A stretch of DNA of 64,000 bases. Source: Martelella mediterranea (GTDB lineage: Bacteria; Pseudomonadota; Alphaproteobacteria; Rhizobiales; Rhizobiaceae). Position 1 is the stretch's first letter, and each line of letters starts with the position of its first letter. The DNA lies in contig PVUG01000005.1 of NCBI GenBank assembly GCA_003001975.1, forward strand, positions 62,001-126,000, written 5' to 3'. Position numbers and translations under genes: made by a program. Below are positions 40,601 through 50,044 of the stretch, in pieces. The notes under the pieces are model-generated. The model was not told the origin of the DNA, searched no databases, and saw only the letters and a program-made list of their open reading frames with translations.

Positions 40601-41464
40601 ATGAACTATCGTCACATCTACCATGCCGGAAACTTTGCGGATGTGCTGAAACATGCGGTATTTGCGCGGCTGATCACCTATTTCCAAAGAAAAGAAGCCG
40701 CCTTTCGCATTCTCGATACCCATGCCGGGACCGGCCAGTACGACCTTTCGAGCGAGGAAGCGCAAAAGACCGGCGAATGGCGCAGCGGCATCGGCCGGCT
40801 TCTTGCTTCGGACATGCCCGACGATGTGGCAGCCCTGCTCGTTCCTTATCTGGACGCCGTGCGGTCGCTGAACGAGACTTCGGACATCGTCACCTATCCC
40901 GGCTCGCCGAAACTGGCCCGTATGCTGATGCGCAGGCAGGACCGGCTATCGCTGATGGAACTGCATGAAGCCGACTTCGCGACGCTGCACGCGCGCTTTG
41001 CCGGCGACCACCACGTGCGTGCAACCAAGCTCGACGGCTGGCTGGCGCTGGCGGCCCACCTGCCGCCGAAGGAGCGGCGCGGTATCGTGCTGGTCGACCC
41101 GCCGTTTGAGAAGGACGGAGAATTCGAGCGGCTGGCAGACGGCCTTTCCAAGGCCTATCGCCGCTTCGCCACCGGCACATATTGCCTCTGGTATCCGATC
41201 AAGAAAGGGGCGCCGACGGCCGCATTTCACGCCGCACTCAAGGATCTCGGTATTCCGAAAATTCTCTGCGCGGAGCTGTCGGTCAAGAGCGACCGCGACA
41301 ATGACGGCCTGACCGGCTCCGGCCTCATCATCGTCAACCCGCCCTATACGCTGAAGACGGAGCTCGATACGCTGCTGCCCTTCCTCAGGACCTGTCTGGC
41401 CGAGGACCGTTTCGCAGGTCAGCGCAGTTTCTGGATTGCCGGAGAGGATCGTTCTCACAGCTGA
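40601..41464 (+). CDS. rlmJ: 23S rRNA (adenine(2030)-N6)-methyltransferase
   Basis: A 287-residue SAM-dependent rRNA methyltransferase of the RlmJ/YhiR family. MNYRHIYHAGNFADVLKHA at the start is a family hallmark; the SAM site reads ILDTHAGTGQYDL near residue 38, and the catalytic motif GIVLVDPPFE near 160 is the DPPF/Y motif of N6-adenine methylases. The C-terminal GSGLIIVNPPYTL is also conserved. It diverges from the Nudix gene over about 100 bases. Confidence 0.95.
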   Translation: MNYRHIYHAGNFADVLKHAVFARLITYFQRKEAAFRILDTHAGTGQYDLSSEEAQKTGEWRSGIGRLLASDMPDDVAALLVPYLDAVRSLNETSDIVTYPGSPKLARMLMRRQDRLSLMELHEADFATLHARFAGDHHVRATKLDGWLALAAHLPPKERRGIVLVDPPFEKDGEFERLADGLSKAYRRFATGTYCLWYPIKKGAPTAAFHAALKDLGIPKILCAELSVKSDRDNDGLTGSGLIIVNPPYTLKTELDTLLPFLRTCLAEDRFAGQRSFWIAGEDRSHS

Positions 41465-41480
41465 CAGGAGGATGCAGGCG

Positions 41481-42080
41481 ATGAAACTGTTCTACGCAAC
41501 CACCTCACCGTTTTCCGCAAAAGTGGTGATGGCGGCGCATCATGTCGGCGCCGATGTCGATATTGTGCCGGTGGATATAACGGCAGTTTCGGAAACGCTG
41601 CTGGCCGCCAATCCCCTTGGCAAGATTCCAACGCTTGTCACCGATGACGGCGTCACACTTTATGACAGCCGCACCATCATGCACTACCTCGACAGTCTTT
41701 CGGACGAAAACCGGCTTTATCCAAAAAATCCTGAAAAGCGGGCGGCTGTCGCGCGCATGGAAGCGCTTTGCGACGGCATTTGCGACGCCCTCGTTCTGGT
41801 GGTCTATGAAAAGCGCTTTCGCACACCTGAAACCTGGCATCAGCCCTGGGTCGACCGGCAGTGGGCCAAGGCCCGTCGCGGTCTCGACTATCTCGACGAA
41901 AACCTGCCGGCACCCGACAAGCGGCTGAATGCCGGTCATTTCGCGCTTGCCAGCCTTGTTGGATATCTGATGCTGCGGTTTCCCGGTGAATGGGAGGAAC
42001 AGCGCGTGCGGCTGACCCGCTGGCCTGCGGCATTCCAGAAAACCTTCCCGACTTTCAGGACGCTGAAGCCGCATATCTGA
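41481..42080 (+). CDS. glutathione S-transferase family protein
   Basis: A 199-residue GST. The start MKLFYATTSPFSAKV follows GGAGGATG. The thioredoxin-like N-domain holds the SPFSAK active-site turn, the cis-Pro in GKIPTLVTDDG and the glutathione-binding LYDSRTIMHYLD; the rest is a helical C-domain. The exact class is unclear. It lies 16 bases after rlmJ and is followed by a terminator hairpin. Confidence 0.86.
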   Translation: MKLFYATTSPFSAKVVMAAHHVGADVDIVPVDITAVSETLLAANPLGKIPTLVTDDGVTLYDSRTIMHYLDSLSDENRLYPKNPEKRAAVARMEALCDGICDALVLVVYEKRFRTPETWHQPWVDRQWAKARRGLDYLDENLPAPDKRLNAGHFALASLVGYLMLRFPGEWEEQRVRLTRWPAAFQKTFPTFRTLKPHI

Positions 42081-42117
42081 AACGTTCAGCGCTGTTCACA
42101 CCGCCCTGAAAGCAGAA

Positions 42118-42140
42118 AAACCCGCCGTGATGGCGGGTTT
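42118..42140 (+). terminator. terminator after the GST gene (left copy)
   Basis: AAACCCGCC/GGCGGGTTT with a GTGAT loop. It ends in TTT on the plus strand, but the T-run is cut short by the start of the repeat element. Confidence 0.6.
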
Positions 42141-42343
42141 CAGACTGCTGACAAACCCAAAGACGTGCACGTTGTTGCCTCCGCCAGCCGTCCCCACGGG
42201 TGTCATGCTCGGACGTGATCCGAGCATCCATTCCATCCATCCCTTTGATGAGGAAGGGTTTCAAGAAAGGTACATCGTGTGGCCCTGGATCCTCGGGTCA
42301 AGCCCGAGGATGACCCGGAGTGAGGGGCAGCTTTGTCAACAAA
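42141..42343. repeat. intergenic repeat element, family B copy 1
   Basis: About 203 bp, similar along its length and in the same orientation to 57751-57957. It begins CAGACTGCTGACAAAC and ends near GCTTTGTCAACAAACAG, giving short inverted ends. Internal hairpins: ATGCTCGGA/TCCGAGCAT at 42205-42227 and ATCCTCGGG/CCCGAGGAT at 42289-42311; the second is shared with family A. Non-coding. Confidence 0.78.
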
Positions 42344-42371
42344 CAGAAAAACCCGCCGTGATGGCGGGTTT
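42344..42371 (-). terminator. terminator of the Omp25-like gene (right copy)
   Basis: Same hairpin as the left copy (stem at 42349-42371). On the minus strand it is followed by a run of T before CTG, a good terminator for the porin gene ending at 42399. Confidence 0.75.
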
Positions 42372-42398
42372 TACCGAATTGCCTGCGAGTATCAGCGA

Positions 42399-43043
42399 TC
42401 AGAAGTGAACGCCGAGGCCAACCTTGACGGTGTTTTCTTCAAAGCTGCGCTTGTATTTGTTGCCGTTCAGCTTGAAGTCCTGATCGCCATAGTCGGTGTA
42501 GCGGTATTCAACGCGCGCCGAGATATTCTCGGTGACCATGGCTTCAACACCGGCGCCGACGGTCCAGCCCCAGCCCATCTGGGTGTCCTTGTCGCCAGCC
42601 TGCTTTGCTTCAAGCCTCGAACCGGCAAGACCGGCCGTTCCGTATACGAGAACCGGGTCCAGGGCGTAACCGAGACGGCCGCGCAGCGAACCGTTGAAAC
42701 CCTGCTCCATCTTGATGCCGGGGTTGACGGTCTGGCTCTGGTTGGACGTGGCGAGGTCGCCTTCAACACCGTAGACGATCGAACCGTTCTGCATGTTGTA
42801 GCCGCCGAACAGCGTTCCGCCCCAGCCGTCTGCATCGAAGTCACCTTCATCGAAAGTGCCCCAATCCCAGTTGAGCGCGCCACCGACGTAAACACCGCTC
42901 CAGTCCAGAACAGGCGTCGGAGCCACATAGGTTGCCGGGCTCGGCTCATAAGGTTGAGCGACGATTGCATCGGCGGCCTGAGCCGCGCCGGCGCCCATCA
43001 GGACCGCTGCTGCAGCGGCCAGTGTCTTGTTCATGTTCCGCAT
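42399..43043 (-). CDS. Omp25/Omp31-family outer-membrane beta-barrel protein
   Basis: A 214-residue outer-membrane protein. Residues 1-24 are a signal peptide ending AAQAADA; the mature part begins with a Pro-rich linker and a typical WSGVYVGGALNWDWG first strand, continues with aromatic-alternating strands (YGVEGDLATS, RGRLGYAL, VEYRYTDYGDQDF) and ends VKVGLGVHF, with the C-terminal Phe needed for barrel insertion. This is the major Omp25/RopB class of Rhizobiales. AAGGAGAGACAAG before the ATG is a strong ribosome site. Confidence 0.9.
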   Translation of the reverse strand: MRNMNKTLAAAAAVLMGAGAAQAADAIVAQPYEPSPATYVAPTPVLDWSGVYVGGALNWDWGTFDEGDFDADGWGGTLFGGYNMQNGSIVYGVEGDLATSNQSQTVNPGIKMEQGFNGSLRGRLGYALDPVLVYGTAGLAGSRLEAKQAGDKDTQMGWGWTVGAGVEAMVTENISARVEYRYTDYGDQDFKLNGNKYKRSFEENTVKVGLGVHF

Positions 43044-43367
43044 CTTGTCTCTCCTTCAGTCGATACCGGCAGTCGGACGCTCACGAGGAACAGTCACCTT
43101 GCCGTATTCGCTTGAGAGATAAAATAAAATTAGGGATAAATGATTTCAATACTCTAAAAATTAAGGTAAAATCGATGGTTAAAAATGTATTTATAAATCA
43201 TAAAATGCAGATTATTATAATTAATAAGCTATTTACACACAATCTATATTTAATTTAAATTGCATCTCCCTTCGGAAAATCATCCAGAGCGACGAGCAAC
43301 ACCACCAAATTCCATTTGGCGCTGACCGGCGCAAAACGATATAAACTTTCGGCCGAAGCGAGGGAAC
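43044..43367. other. long AT-rich leader region of the Omp25-like gene
   Basis: A 324-base divergent spacer. About 140 bases at 43118-43260 are extremely A+T-rich against the GC-rich genome. It most likely supplies promoter and UP-like elements for the highly expressed porin gene, with a long untranslated leader; the SDR gene promoter would sit near 43270-43340. No gene seen. Confidence 0.5.
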
Positions 43368-44144
43368 ATGACTATGCAGCAGAAAACGCCAGAGAGAACC
43401 GTGCTTGTGACAGGCGGCGCCAAGAGACTTGGCCGCGCCATTGCCGAAGACCTGGCGAATTACGGCTTCAATGTGGCAATTCATGCCCACACCTCCCTTT
43501 CCGAGGCCCGACTGCTGGCCACAGCATTGCGCGACAAGGGCGTCAGGGCCGAAGCCTTCTGCGCCAATCTCCTCGATTCCGCTCAGACCGAGGGCCTGGT
43601 CGACGCGGTCAACGCCAGCATGGGGCCGGTGCACCTGCTGATCAACAATGCCTCGCTTTTCCGCCCCGATAGCGCGGAGAGCTTCAATCAGGAGCAGTTC
43701 GACGCGCATTTTGCGCTGCATGTGAAGGCGCCGTTGATGCTGGCCGAGCGCTTTGCAAAACAGCTGCCGGAGGGCGAACACGGCCTGATCGTCAACATGA
43801 TTGACCAGCGGGTCTGGGCCCCGGTACCGAATTTCTTCACATACGGGCTTTCCAAGAGCACCCTGTGGGCGGCAACCCAGACCATGGCGCAGGCGTTTGC
43901 CCCGCGCATCCGCGTCAATGCCATCGGACCGGGCCCGACGCTGAAAAACAGCCGGCAGAGCGATGCGGATTTTGAAAGCCAGGTCGCGGCTCTTATCTTA
44001 AGGAGAGGGCCGGAGCTTGGCGAATTCGGATCGACGATTCGCTACCTCTTCGAAACGCCCTCGATCACGGGTCAGATGATTGCGCTCGATGGCGGGCAAC
44101 ATCTGGCCTGGGAAACGCCGGATGTAACAGGTATCAACGAATGA
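43368..44144 (+). CDS. SDR family oxidoreductase, pteridine-reductase-like
   Basis: A 258-residue short-chain dehydrogenase. The cofactor motif [12 protein letters not shown] near residue 15 ends in Arg, as in NADPH-dependent pteridine reductases/FolM, not the common TGxxxGxG form. The catalytic Tyr-x3-Lys is in [10 protein letters not shown] near 161. AGGGAAC precedes the ATG. Its TGA overlaps the uvrC ATG by four bases, so the two are translationally coupled, a gene order common in Rhizobiales. Confidence 0.87.
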   Translation: MTMQQKTPERTVLVTGGAKRLGRAIAEDLANYGFNVAIHAHTSLSEARLLATALRDKGVRAEAFCANLLDSAQTEGLVDAVNASMGPVHLLINNASLFRPDSAESFNQEQFDAHFALHVKAPLMLAERFAKQLPEGEHGLIVNMIDQRVWAPVPNFFTYGLSKSTLWAATQTMAQAFAPRIRVNAIGPGPTLKNSRQSDADFESQVAALILRRGPELGEFGSTIRYLFETPSITGQMIALDGGQHLAWETPDVTGINE

Positions 44145-46165
44145 CACGACAGACGCCGTCCGATGGCGGCATCATCTACGACGAAGACGACGGCGACCTG
44201 CCGGAGGTGACGCAGACGGGCGCCACGCTCGAGGCTGGGTCGATCATCTGGAACGATGCCGCTGCCGAAAAGCATGCGCTGAAAGGCGCTGCCCTTATCG
44301 GCGAATTCGTCAAGCATCTGCCCAACAGCCCCGGCGTCTACCGCATGTTCAATGCCAATGGCGACGTGCTTTATGTCGGCAAGGCGCGCTCGCTGAAAAA
44401 ACGCGTGACCAATTATGCGCAGGGGCGCGGCCACTCCAACCGCATCACGCGGATGATTACCCAGACGGCGCATATGGAATTCGTCACGACCCGGACGGAA
44501 ACCGAGGCTCTGCTTCTGGAAGCCAATCTTATCAAAAGGTTGCGTCCGCGATTTAATGTTTTGTTGCGGGACGACAAGTCCTTTCCTTATATCCTGATTA
44601 CCGGCGATCACGAGGCGCCGGCGCTGTTCAAGCACCGCGGCGCGCGTGCCCGCAAGGGTGATTATTTCGGCCCGTTTGCCTCAGCCGGCGCGGTCGGACG
44701 CACGATCAACGCCATGCAGCGCGCTTTTCTGATCCGCTCGTGCACCGACAGCGTCTATGAAAGCCGCACCCGGCCCTGTCTGCTCTACCAGATCAAGCGC
44801 TGTTCCGGCCCCTGCACCGGGGAAATTTCAAAGGAAGGCTACGGCGAACTGGTGAAGGAGGCAAAGGCCTTTCTCTCCGGCAAGAGCAGGCAGGTGCATG
44901 CCGAACTCGCCGAAGCGATGAATAAGGCCTCCGAAGAACTCGACTTCGAGCGCGCCGCGATCTACCGCGACCGGCTGTCTGCGCTCTCACATGTGCTCGG
45001 TCATCAGGGCGTCAATCCGGCAGGGATCGAGGAGGCCGATGTCTTCGCCATCCACAATGAGGGCGGGCTCTGCTGCATTCAGGTGTTCTTCTACCGCACC
45101 GGCCAGAACTGGGGAAACCGCGCCTATTTCCCGAAGACCGATCCCTCGCTTTCGGCGGCGGAAATCCTCAATGCCTTTCTGGCCCAGTTCTACGACGACA
45201 AGCCGATCCCCCGCGCCATATTCCTGTCCGAGGAGATCGAGGAGCAGGCGCTGCTGGAAATGGCACTTGGCGAACGGGCGGGCCGCAAGGTGCATATCAC
45301 CGTGCCCAAACGCGGCGAGAAGCGCGAGGCGGTTGATCACGTGCTGGCCAATGCCCGCGAGGCCCATGGCCGCAAGCTCGCCGAAACCGCGACCCAGTCC
45401 CGGCTGCTGGAAGGTTTTGCCGAAACCTTCGGCCTTGCCACACCGCCGCGGCGTATCGAGGTTTACGACAACTCCCACATCATGGGCACCAATGCCGTCG
45501 GCGGCATGATCGTTGCCGGGCCGGAAGGCTTCGTGAAGGCGCAGTATCGCAAATTCAACATCAAATCGACCGAGATCACGCCGGGTGACGATTTCGGCAT
45601 GATGCGCGAAGTGATGACGCGGCGGTTCTCCCGTCTCGTCAAGGAACACGGTATTCCCGACCGCAGCCAGCCCACCGAGGTGGACGACGACGCCCCCTTC
45701 CCCGCCTGGCCGGATGTCATCCTGATCGATGGCGGCCAGGGGCAGATGACGGCCGTGCGTGCCATTCTGCAAGAACTCGGCATCACGGATGCGGTGACGG
45801 CAATCGGCATTGCCAAGGGCGCCGACCGCGAAGCCGGTCGCGAGCGCTTCTTCATGGAGGGAAAACCCGACTTCTCGCTGCCGCCGCGCGATCCGGTGCT
45901 CTATTTCATCCAGCGGCTGCGTGACGAAGCCCACCGTTTCGCTATCGGCTCGCACCGGGCCCGGCGCAAGAAGGAAATGGTCAAGAACCCGCTTGACGAG
46001 ATCGCCGGTATCGGACCTGGCCGCAAGCGCGCGCTGCTGCAGCATTTCGGCTCGGCCAAGGCCGTGTCACGCGCCGGCCTATCCGATCTGAGCGCCGTTG
46101 AGGGGATTTCGGAGGCGATGGCACAGCAAATCTACAATCATTTCCACGACGGCGGCGCAAAATAG
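44141..46165 (+). CDS. uvrC: excinuclease ABC subunit C
   Basis: Makes both incisions in nucleotide excision repair, with UvrB. The 674 residues hold a GIY-YIG domain ([19 protein letters not shown] near residue 63), the Cys-rich [18 protein letters not shown] region near 208, a UVR motif ([18 protein letters not shown] near 263), an RNase H-like nuclease half ([19 protein letters not shown] near 440, LIDGGQGQ near 528) and two C-terminal helix-hairpin-helix motifs ([18 protein letters not shown]). About 55 acidic residues precede the core. Confidence 0.97.
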   Translation: MTRQTPSDGGIIYDEDDGDLPEVTQTGATLEAGSIIWNDAAAEKHALKGAALIGEFVKHLPNSPGVYRMFNANGDVLYVGKARSLKKRVTNYAQGRGHSNRITRMITQTAHMEFVTTRTETEALLLEANLIKRLRPRFNVLLRDDKSFPYILITGDHEAPALFKHRGARARKGDYFGPFASAGAVGRTINAMQRAFLIRSCTDSVYESRTRPCLLYQIKRCSGPCTGEISKEGYGELVKEAKAFLSGKSRQVHAELAEAMNKASEELDFERAAIYRDRLSALSHVLGHQGVNPAGIEEADVFAIHNEGGLCCIQVFFYRTGQNWGNRAYFPKTDPSLSAAEILNAFLAQFYDDKPIPRAIFLSEEIEEQALLEMALGERAGRKVHITVPKRGEKREAVDHVLANAREAHGRKLAETATQSRLLEGFAETFGLATPPRRIEVYDNSHIMGTNAVGGMIVAGPEGFVKAQYRKFNIKSTEITPGDDFGMMREVMTRRFSRLVKEHGIPDRSQPTEVDDDAPFPAWPDVILIDGGQGQMTAVRAILQELGITDAVTAIGIAKGADREAGRERFFMEGKPDFSLPPRDPVLYFIQRLRDEAHRFAIGSHRARRKKEMVKNPLDEIAGIGPGRKRALLQHFGSAKAVSRAGLSDLSAVEGISEAMAQQIYNHFHDGGAK

Positions 46166-46304
46166 AGCCATCCTACCTCGTGAAACCCGTTATGACACAG
46201 GTTTCATCGCCGCCGGCATTGACCTTGACCGTGCAATGGAAGCAATTTGCGCCTACATAGAGCGGACTGCCGGTCCTGGCAGGCCGAGCACACGGAATGA
46301 AGCC

Positions 46305-46901
46305 ATGGCATCAAAAGCGTACAACATCCCCAACCTCCTGACCTATGGCCGCATTCTTGCTGTCCCGTTGATCGTGTTGTGCTTCTTTCTGGAGGGCAAG
46401 CTTTCCAGTTCCGACACGGCGCGCTGGGCGGCACTGACAATCTTCCTGATTGCCTCGATCACCGATTTCTTCGATGGCTATCTGGCGCGGGCCTGGAACC
46501 AGCAATCCAATATCGGCCGCATGCTGGACCCGATCGCCGACAAGCTTCTGGTCTCCACCTGTCTGTTGCTGCTGGCCGCCGATGTCGAGCGCACGATTGC
46601 CGGGTGGTCGCTGTGGGCCGCAATCATCATCCTGTGCCGCGAGGTGCTGGTGTCGGGTCTCAGGGAATATCTGGCGGGGCTCAAGGTTTCCGTGCCGGTG
46701 ACACGGATCGCCAAATGGAAGACGACGTTCCAGATGATCGCAATCGGCCTGCTGCTTGCCGGCCCTGCGGGCGATCAGGTCTTTCCCTACACGACACAAT
46801 CCGGGATCGTGCTTTTGTGGATCGCGGCCATTTTGACGATGTATACCGGCTATGATTATTTCAGGGCCGGACTGAAACATGTGGTGGAGGCCGAGCGATG
46901 A
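46305..46901 (+). CDS. pgsA: CDP-diacylglycerol-glycerol-3-phosphate 3-phosphatidyltransferase
   Basis: Makes phosphatidylglycerol phosphate for acidic phospholipids at the inner membrane. The start MASKAYNIPNLLTYGRI is the family start; the longer frame runs back into uvrC. The 198 residues have about five membrane helices and the complete CDP-alcohol motif (DG-x2-AR-x8-G-x3-D-x3-D) in DGYLARAWNQQSNIGRMLD near residue 52-71. Its stop overlaps the moaD start by four bases. Confidence 0.95.
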   Translation: MASKAYNIPNLLTYGRILAVPLIVLCFFLEGKLSSSDTARWAALTIFLIASITDFFDGYLARAWNQQSNIGRMLDPIADKLLVSTCLLLLAADVERTIAGWSLWAAIIILCREVLVSGLREYLAGLKVSVPVTRIAKWKTTFQMIAIGLLLAGPAGDQVFPYTTQSGIVLLWIAAILTMYTGYDYFRAGLKHVVEAER

Positions 46902-47152
46902 CCAAACTTGTCTATTTCGCATGGGTGCGCGAGCGAATCGGCGTGGCCGAGGAAGAGATCACTCTGCCGGAAGACGTGAACGATGTCTCCGCATTGCTGG
47001 CCTTTCTGAAAACCCGCGGAGACGGGTATGAAATCGCCCTTCAGCAACCGGAGGTGATTCGCGTGGCGCTCGACCGGGTCCACGCTGAACATGACGCACC
47101 ATTGTCCGGCACGCGCGAGATCGCCCTGTTTCCGCCGATGACGGGAGGCTGA
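46898..47152 (+). CDS. moaD: molybdopterin synthase small subunit
   Basis: An 84-residue ubiquitin-fold sulfur carrier that ends in the required Gly-Gly (PPMTGG), which becomes the thiocarboxylate that sulfurises the pterin. YFAWVRERIG near the start and a Phe-Pro-Pro turn before the end are typical. It overlaps pgsA by four bases and is followed by moaE. Confidence 0.95.
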   Translation: MTKLVYFAWVRERIGVAEEEITLPEDVNDVSALLAFLKTRGDGYEIALQQPEVIRVALDRVHAEHDAPLSGTREIALFPPMTGG

Positions 47153-47156
47153 GACA

Positions 47157-47618
47157 ATGTCCGTGTCTCCCGATGTCCGCATCCAGGCCGAAGACTTCGA
47201 CATTGCCACTGAGCAGGCCGCCCTTGGCAAAGGCCGGGCCGATATCGGGGCGATTGTCAGCTTCACCGGCTTGTGCCGCGACGAGAACGGACTCCTCGAA
47301 GCCCTTGAACTTGAACACTATCCCGGCATGGCTGAAAGCGAGATCAGCCGCATTGCACATGCGGCAATCGAACGCTTCGATCTTCTCGGCCTTACGGCAA
47401 TCCACCGCTACGGCCGCATCAGCCCCGGCGAAAACATCGTTCTGGTGATTGCGGCAGCCTCTCACCGCAAGGCCGCATTCGAGGGCGCGTCCTTCGTCAT
47501 GGATTTCCTGAAAACCGACGCTCCCTTCTGGAAAAAGGAGCACCTGAAGGGCGGCGGCGACAGCGGCTGGGTCGAAGCCCGCGCAGCGGATTTTTCCGCC
47601 CGCGGAGACTGGCAATAA
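47157..47618 (+). CDS. moaE: molybdopterin synthase catalytic subunit
   Basis: The 153-residue catalytic subunit that takes sulfur from MoaD to form molybdopterin. Conserved parts are IVSFTGLCRDENG near residue 32, LELEHYPGMAE near 50, the GRISPGENIVLVIAAASHRKAAFEGA block near 86-111, and the catalytic lysines in LKTDAPFWKKEHL. It lies four bases after moaD. With moaC-moeA at 7 kb this splits the cofactor genes over two loci. Confidence 0.96.
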   Translation: MSVSPDVRIQAEDFDIATEQAALGKGRADIGAIVSFTGLCRDENGLLEALELEHYPGMAESEISRIAHAAIERFDLLGLTAIHRYGRISPGENIVLVIAAASHRKAAFEGASFVMDFLKTDAPFWKKEHLKGGGDSGWVEARAADFSARGDWQ

Positions 47619-47731
47619 AAAGGACATGATGCGCCCTTAAGTTTGCGCTTGCCGAATAATCTCGACGTCCTATTCTTAATCCGGTTTCTAATCGATTTGG
47701 CTTTGCGGCTCCAAGATTGAACGAGGAAAAC

Positions 47732-48442
47732 ATGCCTTCCAGTTCCGATTCCCTGACTGTCGGTTTCATCATGTATCCGGGTCTGACACAGCTTGACCTT
47801 TTCGGTCCCGCCGATGTGCTGAACCGGATGCCCGGAACAGAAATCAAGCTCCTGTGGAAGAATCTGGACCCGGTCATCGTCGATCGCGGTATGCGCATTC
47901 TGCCCAACACCACCTTCGGCCAATGCCAGAAGCTGGACATCATCTGCGTTCCCGGCGGTCCCGGCCAGATCGCGCTCATGGATGATGACGAGACGCTGAA
48001 TTTCCTGCGCCGCATTGCCCCGGGCTGCAAGCTGGTCACGTCGGTCTGCACCGGCTCGCTGGTGCTGGGCGCGGCCGGCCTGCTGCAAGGCTATCGCGCC
48101 ACGTCGCACTGGTCGGCGATCGATCAGCTCGAACTGTTCGGCGCCACCCCCGTTGAAGAGCGCGTCGTTACGGACCGCAACCGCATTACCGGCGCCGGTG
48201 TGACCTCGGGTATCGATTTTGCGCTGCGTGTGGTCGAAAACCTGATGGACAAGACCGCCGCCCAGCAGATCCAGCTGCAGATGGAGTATGATCCAGAGCC
48301 GCCCTATCACTGCGGCACGCCGCGCACCGCGCCGCCGGAAATTCTCGACAGCGTGCGCGCCCGCCTTCACATGTTCCTGTCCAGCCGGCGCTCGGCAAGC
48401 GAACGCGCCGCCGAACGGCTGAACAGCAAGAAGTCCGCATGA
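47732..48442 (+). CDS. DJ-1/PfpI family protein (isonitrile-hydratase-like)
   Basis: A 236-residue DJ-1/PfpI protein. The start MPSSSDSLTVGF follows AGGAAAAC. The nucleophile Cys lies in TSVCTGSLVLGAAGLLQGYRA near residue 106, and the family's early acidic region is in GLTQLDLFGPADVL. The sequence most resembles isonitrile hydratase (InhA) among members I know; the reaction here is not proven. No AraC-type DNA-binding domain is attached. A terminator hairpin follows. Confidence 0.82.
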   Translation: MPSSSDSLTVGFIMYPGLTQLDLFGPADVLNRMPGTEIKLLWKNLDPVIVDRGMRILPNTTFGQCQKLDIICVPGGPGQIALMDDDETLNFLRRIAPGCKLVTSVCTGSLVLGAAGLLQGYRATSHWSAIDQLELFGATPVEERVVTDRNRITGAGVTSGIDFALRVVENLMDKTAAQQIQLQMEYDPEPPYHCGTPRTAPPEILDSVRARLHMFLSSRRSASERAAERLNSKKSA

Positions 48443-48446
48443 AAAA

Positions 48447-48465
48447 GCCCGCCACAAGGGCGGGC
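48447..48465 (+). terminator. terminator hairpin after the DJ-1 gene
   Basis: GCCCGCC/GGCGGGC, 7-bp stem with an ACAAG loop, four bases after the stop. The expected T-run is missing because a repeat element begins directly after the stem. Confidence 0.6.
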
Positions 48466-48466
48466 T

Positions 48467-48665
48467 CGGACTGCTGACAAACCTCGCCCCGCTCTCCTTC
48501 GTCACCCTCGGGCTTGACCCGAGGGTCTAAGCACGCATGAACGCGACAAGCGTATCGAGCAAAAAGTCAATCTAAACAATCCATTACGGACCGCCAACGC
48601 CACTCGTGCTGAGCGGTGGTTGGATCCTCGGGTCAAGCCCGAGGATGACGTCCGTAAAAAGGATA
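48467..48665. repeat. intergenic repeat element, family A copy 2
   Basis: About 199 bp, the reverse complement of 11749-11947. It begins TCGGACTGCTGACAAAC. Internal hairpins: ACCCTCGGG/CCCGAGGGT at 48504-48526 and ATCCTCGGG/CCCGAGGAT at 48624-48646. It fills almost the whole gap between the DJ-1 gene and ndk, abutting the DJ-1 terminator stem on its left. Confidence 0.78.
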
Positions 48666-48677
48666 ACAAAGCCGGCT

Positions 48678-49100
48678 TCAGCCGACGATTTCGGTTTCGG
48701 AGAACCAGAAAGCGATTTCGCGTGCTGCGGTTTCCGGCGCGTCGGAGCCGTGAACCGAGTTTTCGCCCATGGACAGAGCGAAGGTCTTGCGGATCGTGCC
48801 TTCATCGGCCTTTTCCGGGTTGGTCGCGCCCATGATTTCGCGGTTCTTCAGAACGGCGTTTTCGCCTTCGAGAACCTGGACAACGGTCGGACCGGAGCAC
48901 ATGAACTCGACAAGTTCGCCAAAGAACGGGCGTTCCTTGTGCTCGGCATAAAAGGCTTCCGCATCGCGCTTGGCCATCCACACCCGCTTGGAGGCGACGA
49001 CGCTGAGGCCGTTTTCCTCGAAAACCTTGGTGATGGCGCCGGTCAGGTTGCGCTTGGTGGCATCGGGCTTGATCATCGAAAAAGTGCGTTCAATCGCCAT
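48678..49100 (-). CDS. ndk: nucleoside-diphosphate kinase
   Basis: Balances nucleoside triphosphate pools. The 140 residues are the usual length; the start [14 protein letters not shown] has AGAGGACG upstream. The phospho-acceptor histidine is in [12 protein letters not shown] near residue 117. [13 protein letters not shown] and the Arg in [11 protein letters not shown] are conserved. A short GC stem that includes the stop codon, followed by TTTGTT on the minus strand, may end the transcript. Confidence 0.97.
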   Translation of the reverse strand: MAIERTFSMIKPDATKRNLTGAITKVFEENGLSVVASKRVWMAKRDAEAFYAEHKERPFFGELVEFMCSGPTVVQVLEGENAVLKNREIMGATNPEKADEGTIRKTFALSMGENSVHGSDAPETAAREIAFWFSETEIVG

Positions 49101-49213
49101 ATCATTCGTCCTCTGGCAAATTTCGTTAAGGGAAATTCGGCCGGTGTATAGAGGTCTTTGAAGCAAAATGGAAGCGTGTCCGGCGGGCGAATGCGCCGGA
49201 TTTTCGGGAGATA

Positions 49214-49882
49214 TCAGCCTTTTTCCGAAAATTCGAGGCAGCGTTCGAACCAGTTGGACACCGGATCATTCGGATCCAGCAGCCCGGTATTGCCGGTCAA
49301 GGCCGCCCACTGGAACGCACCGAAGACGATATAATCGGAGAAAAGCGGTTCGCTTCCACCGATAAATGGCTGAAATTTCAGCATATTACGCAGAGGTACA
49401 CATTTTTCGGAAAAACCGGAAATCTCGGCTTCGCGACCTGTCGCCACCTCTTCCAGCGTCGCCCCCAGACGGGCCTCGCGGCTTTCGCGGAAATAGGCCT
49501 GATCCACCGGCGCCAGCATGTCGTGAATATGTTTTACGGCGATACGGGTGACTGCCGGATGCAGCGTGGACTGCGACCACGCCTCGACAAAGCGGGCCAT
49601 GGCAAGCCCGCCCTCGCCCTTGAACAGCGACGGACGATCGGGATAGGTCTGCTCCAGATAGATCGCGATCGCAAAACTGTCGGCGATCAGCTTGTCGCCG
49701 TCCTTCAGGATCGGCACGGTTTTCGAAAAGCCGTCCTCGAGCTTCGGGATCTCGGTAAAGCCCACGGGCTGTTCTTCGAATGCCAGCCCCTTGTGCTTCA
49801 GCGCCAGAATGACTTTCCAGCAATGCGGGGAAAAGCGCACCGAACTGTCGGCGCCGCAGAGCGAATAAAGAACGCGACTCAT
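49214..49882 (-). CDS. glutathione S-transferase family protein (beta-etherase-like)
   Basis: A 222-residue GST-like protein starting [22 protein letters not shown], with AGAGGGAGAC upstream. The glutathione-site elements are present: cis-Pro in [10 protein letters not shown], and [15 protein letters not shown]. Its N-terminus ([17 protein letters not shown]) resembles beta-etherase-like and plant/fungal GSTs. The C-domain is helical. Substrate unknown. ndk is downstream in the same direction. Confidence 0.83.
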   Translation of the reverse strand: MSRVLYSLCGADSSVRFSPHCWKVILALKHKGLAFEEQPVGFTEIPKLEDGFSKTVPILKDGDKLIADSFAIAIYLEQTYPDRPSLFKGEGGLAMARFVEAWSQSTLHPAVTRIAVKHIHDMLAPVDQAYFRESREARLGATLEEVATGREAEISGFSEKCVPLRNMLKFQPFIGGSEPLFSDYIVFGAFQWAALTGNTGLLDPNDPVSNWFERCLEFSEKG

Positions 49883-50044
49883 CGAATGTCTCCCTCTGTT
49901 AAACTTCAAGGTGTGCTGCACTGCGGAAAAATTCAAGACGACCCGGGACGCAAAAGCGCAGGGTGATCACTGTAGTATGTCCATAATACCAGCAGGGGGA
50001 ACAGAGCTGCTAGATTTATCTCCTGTCATTTCGAGGAGGAAATA

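Larger units (their letters stand above)
42081..42398. other. intergenic region with duplicated terminator hairpins around a repeat element
   Basis: No gene seen. A 28-bp sequence holding a terminator hairpin occurs twice without mismatch, at 42113-42140 and 42344-42371, and the 203 bp between them is a repeat element related to 57751-57957. Confidence 0.7.
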
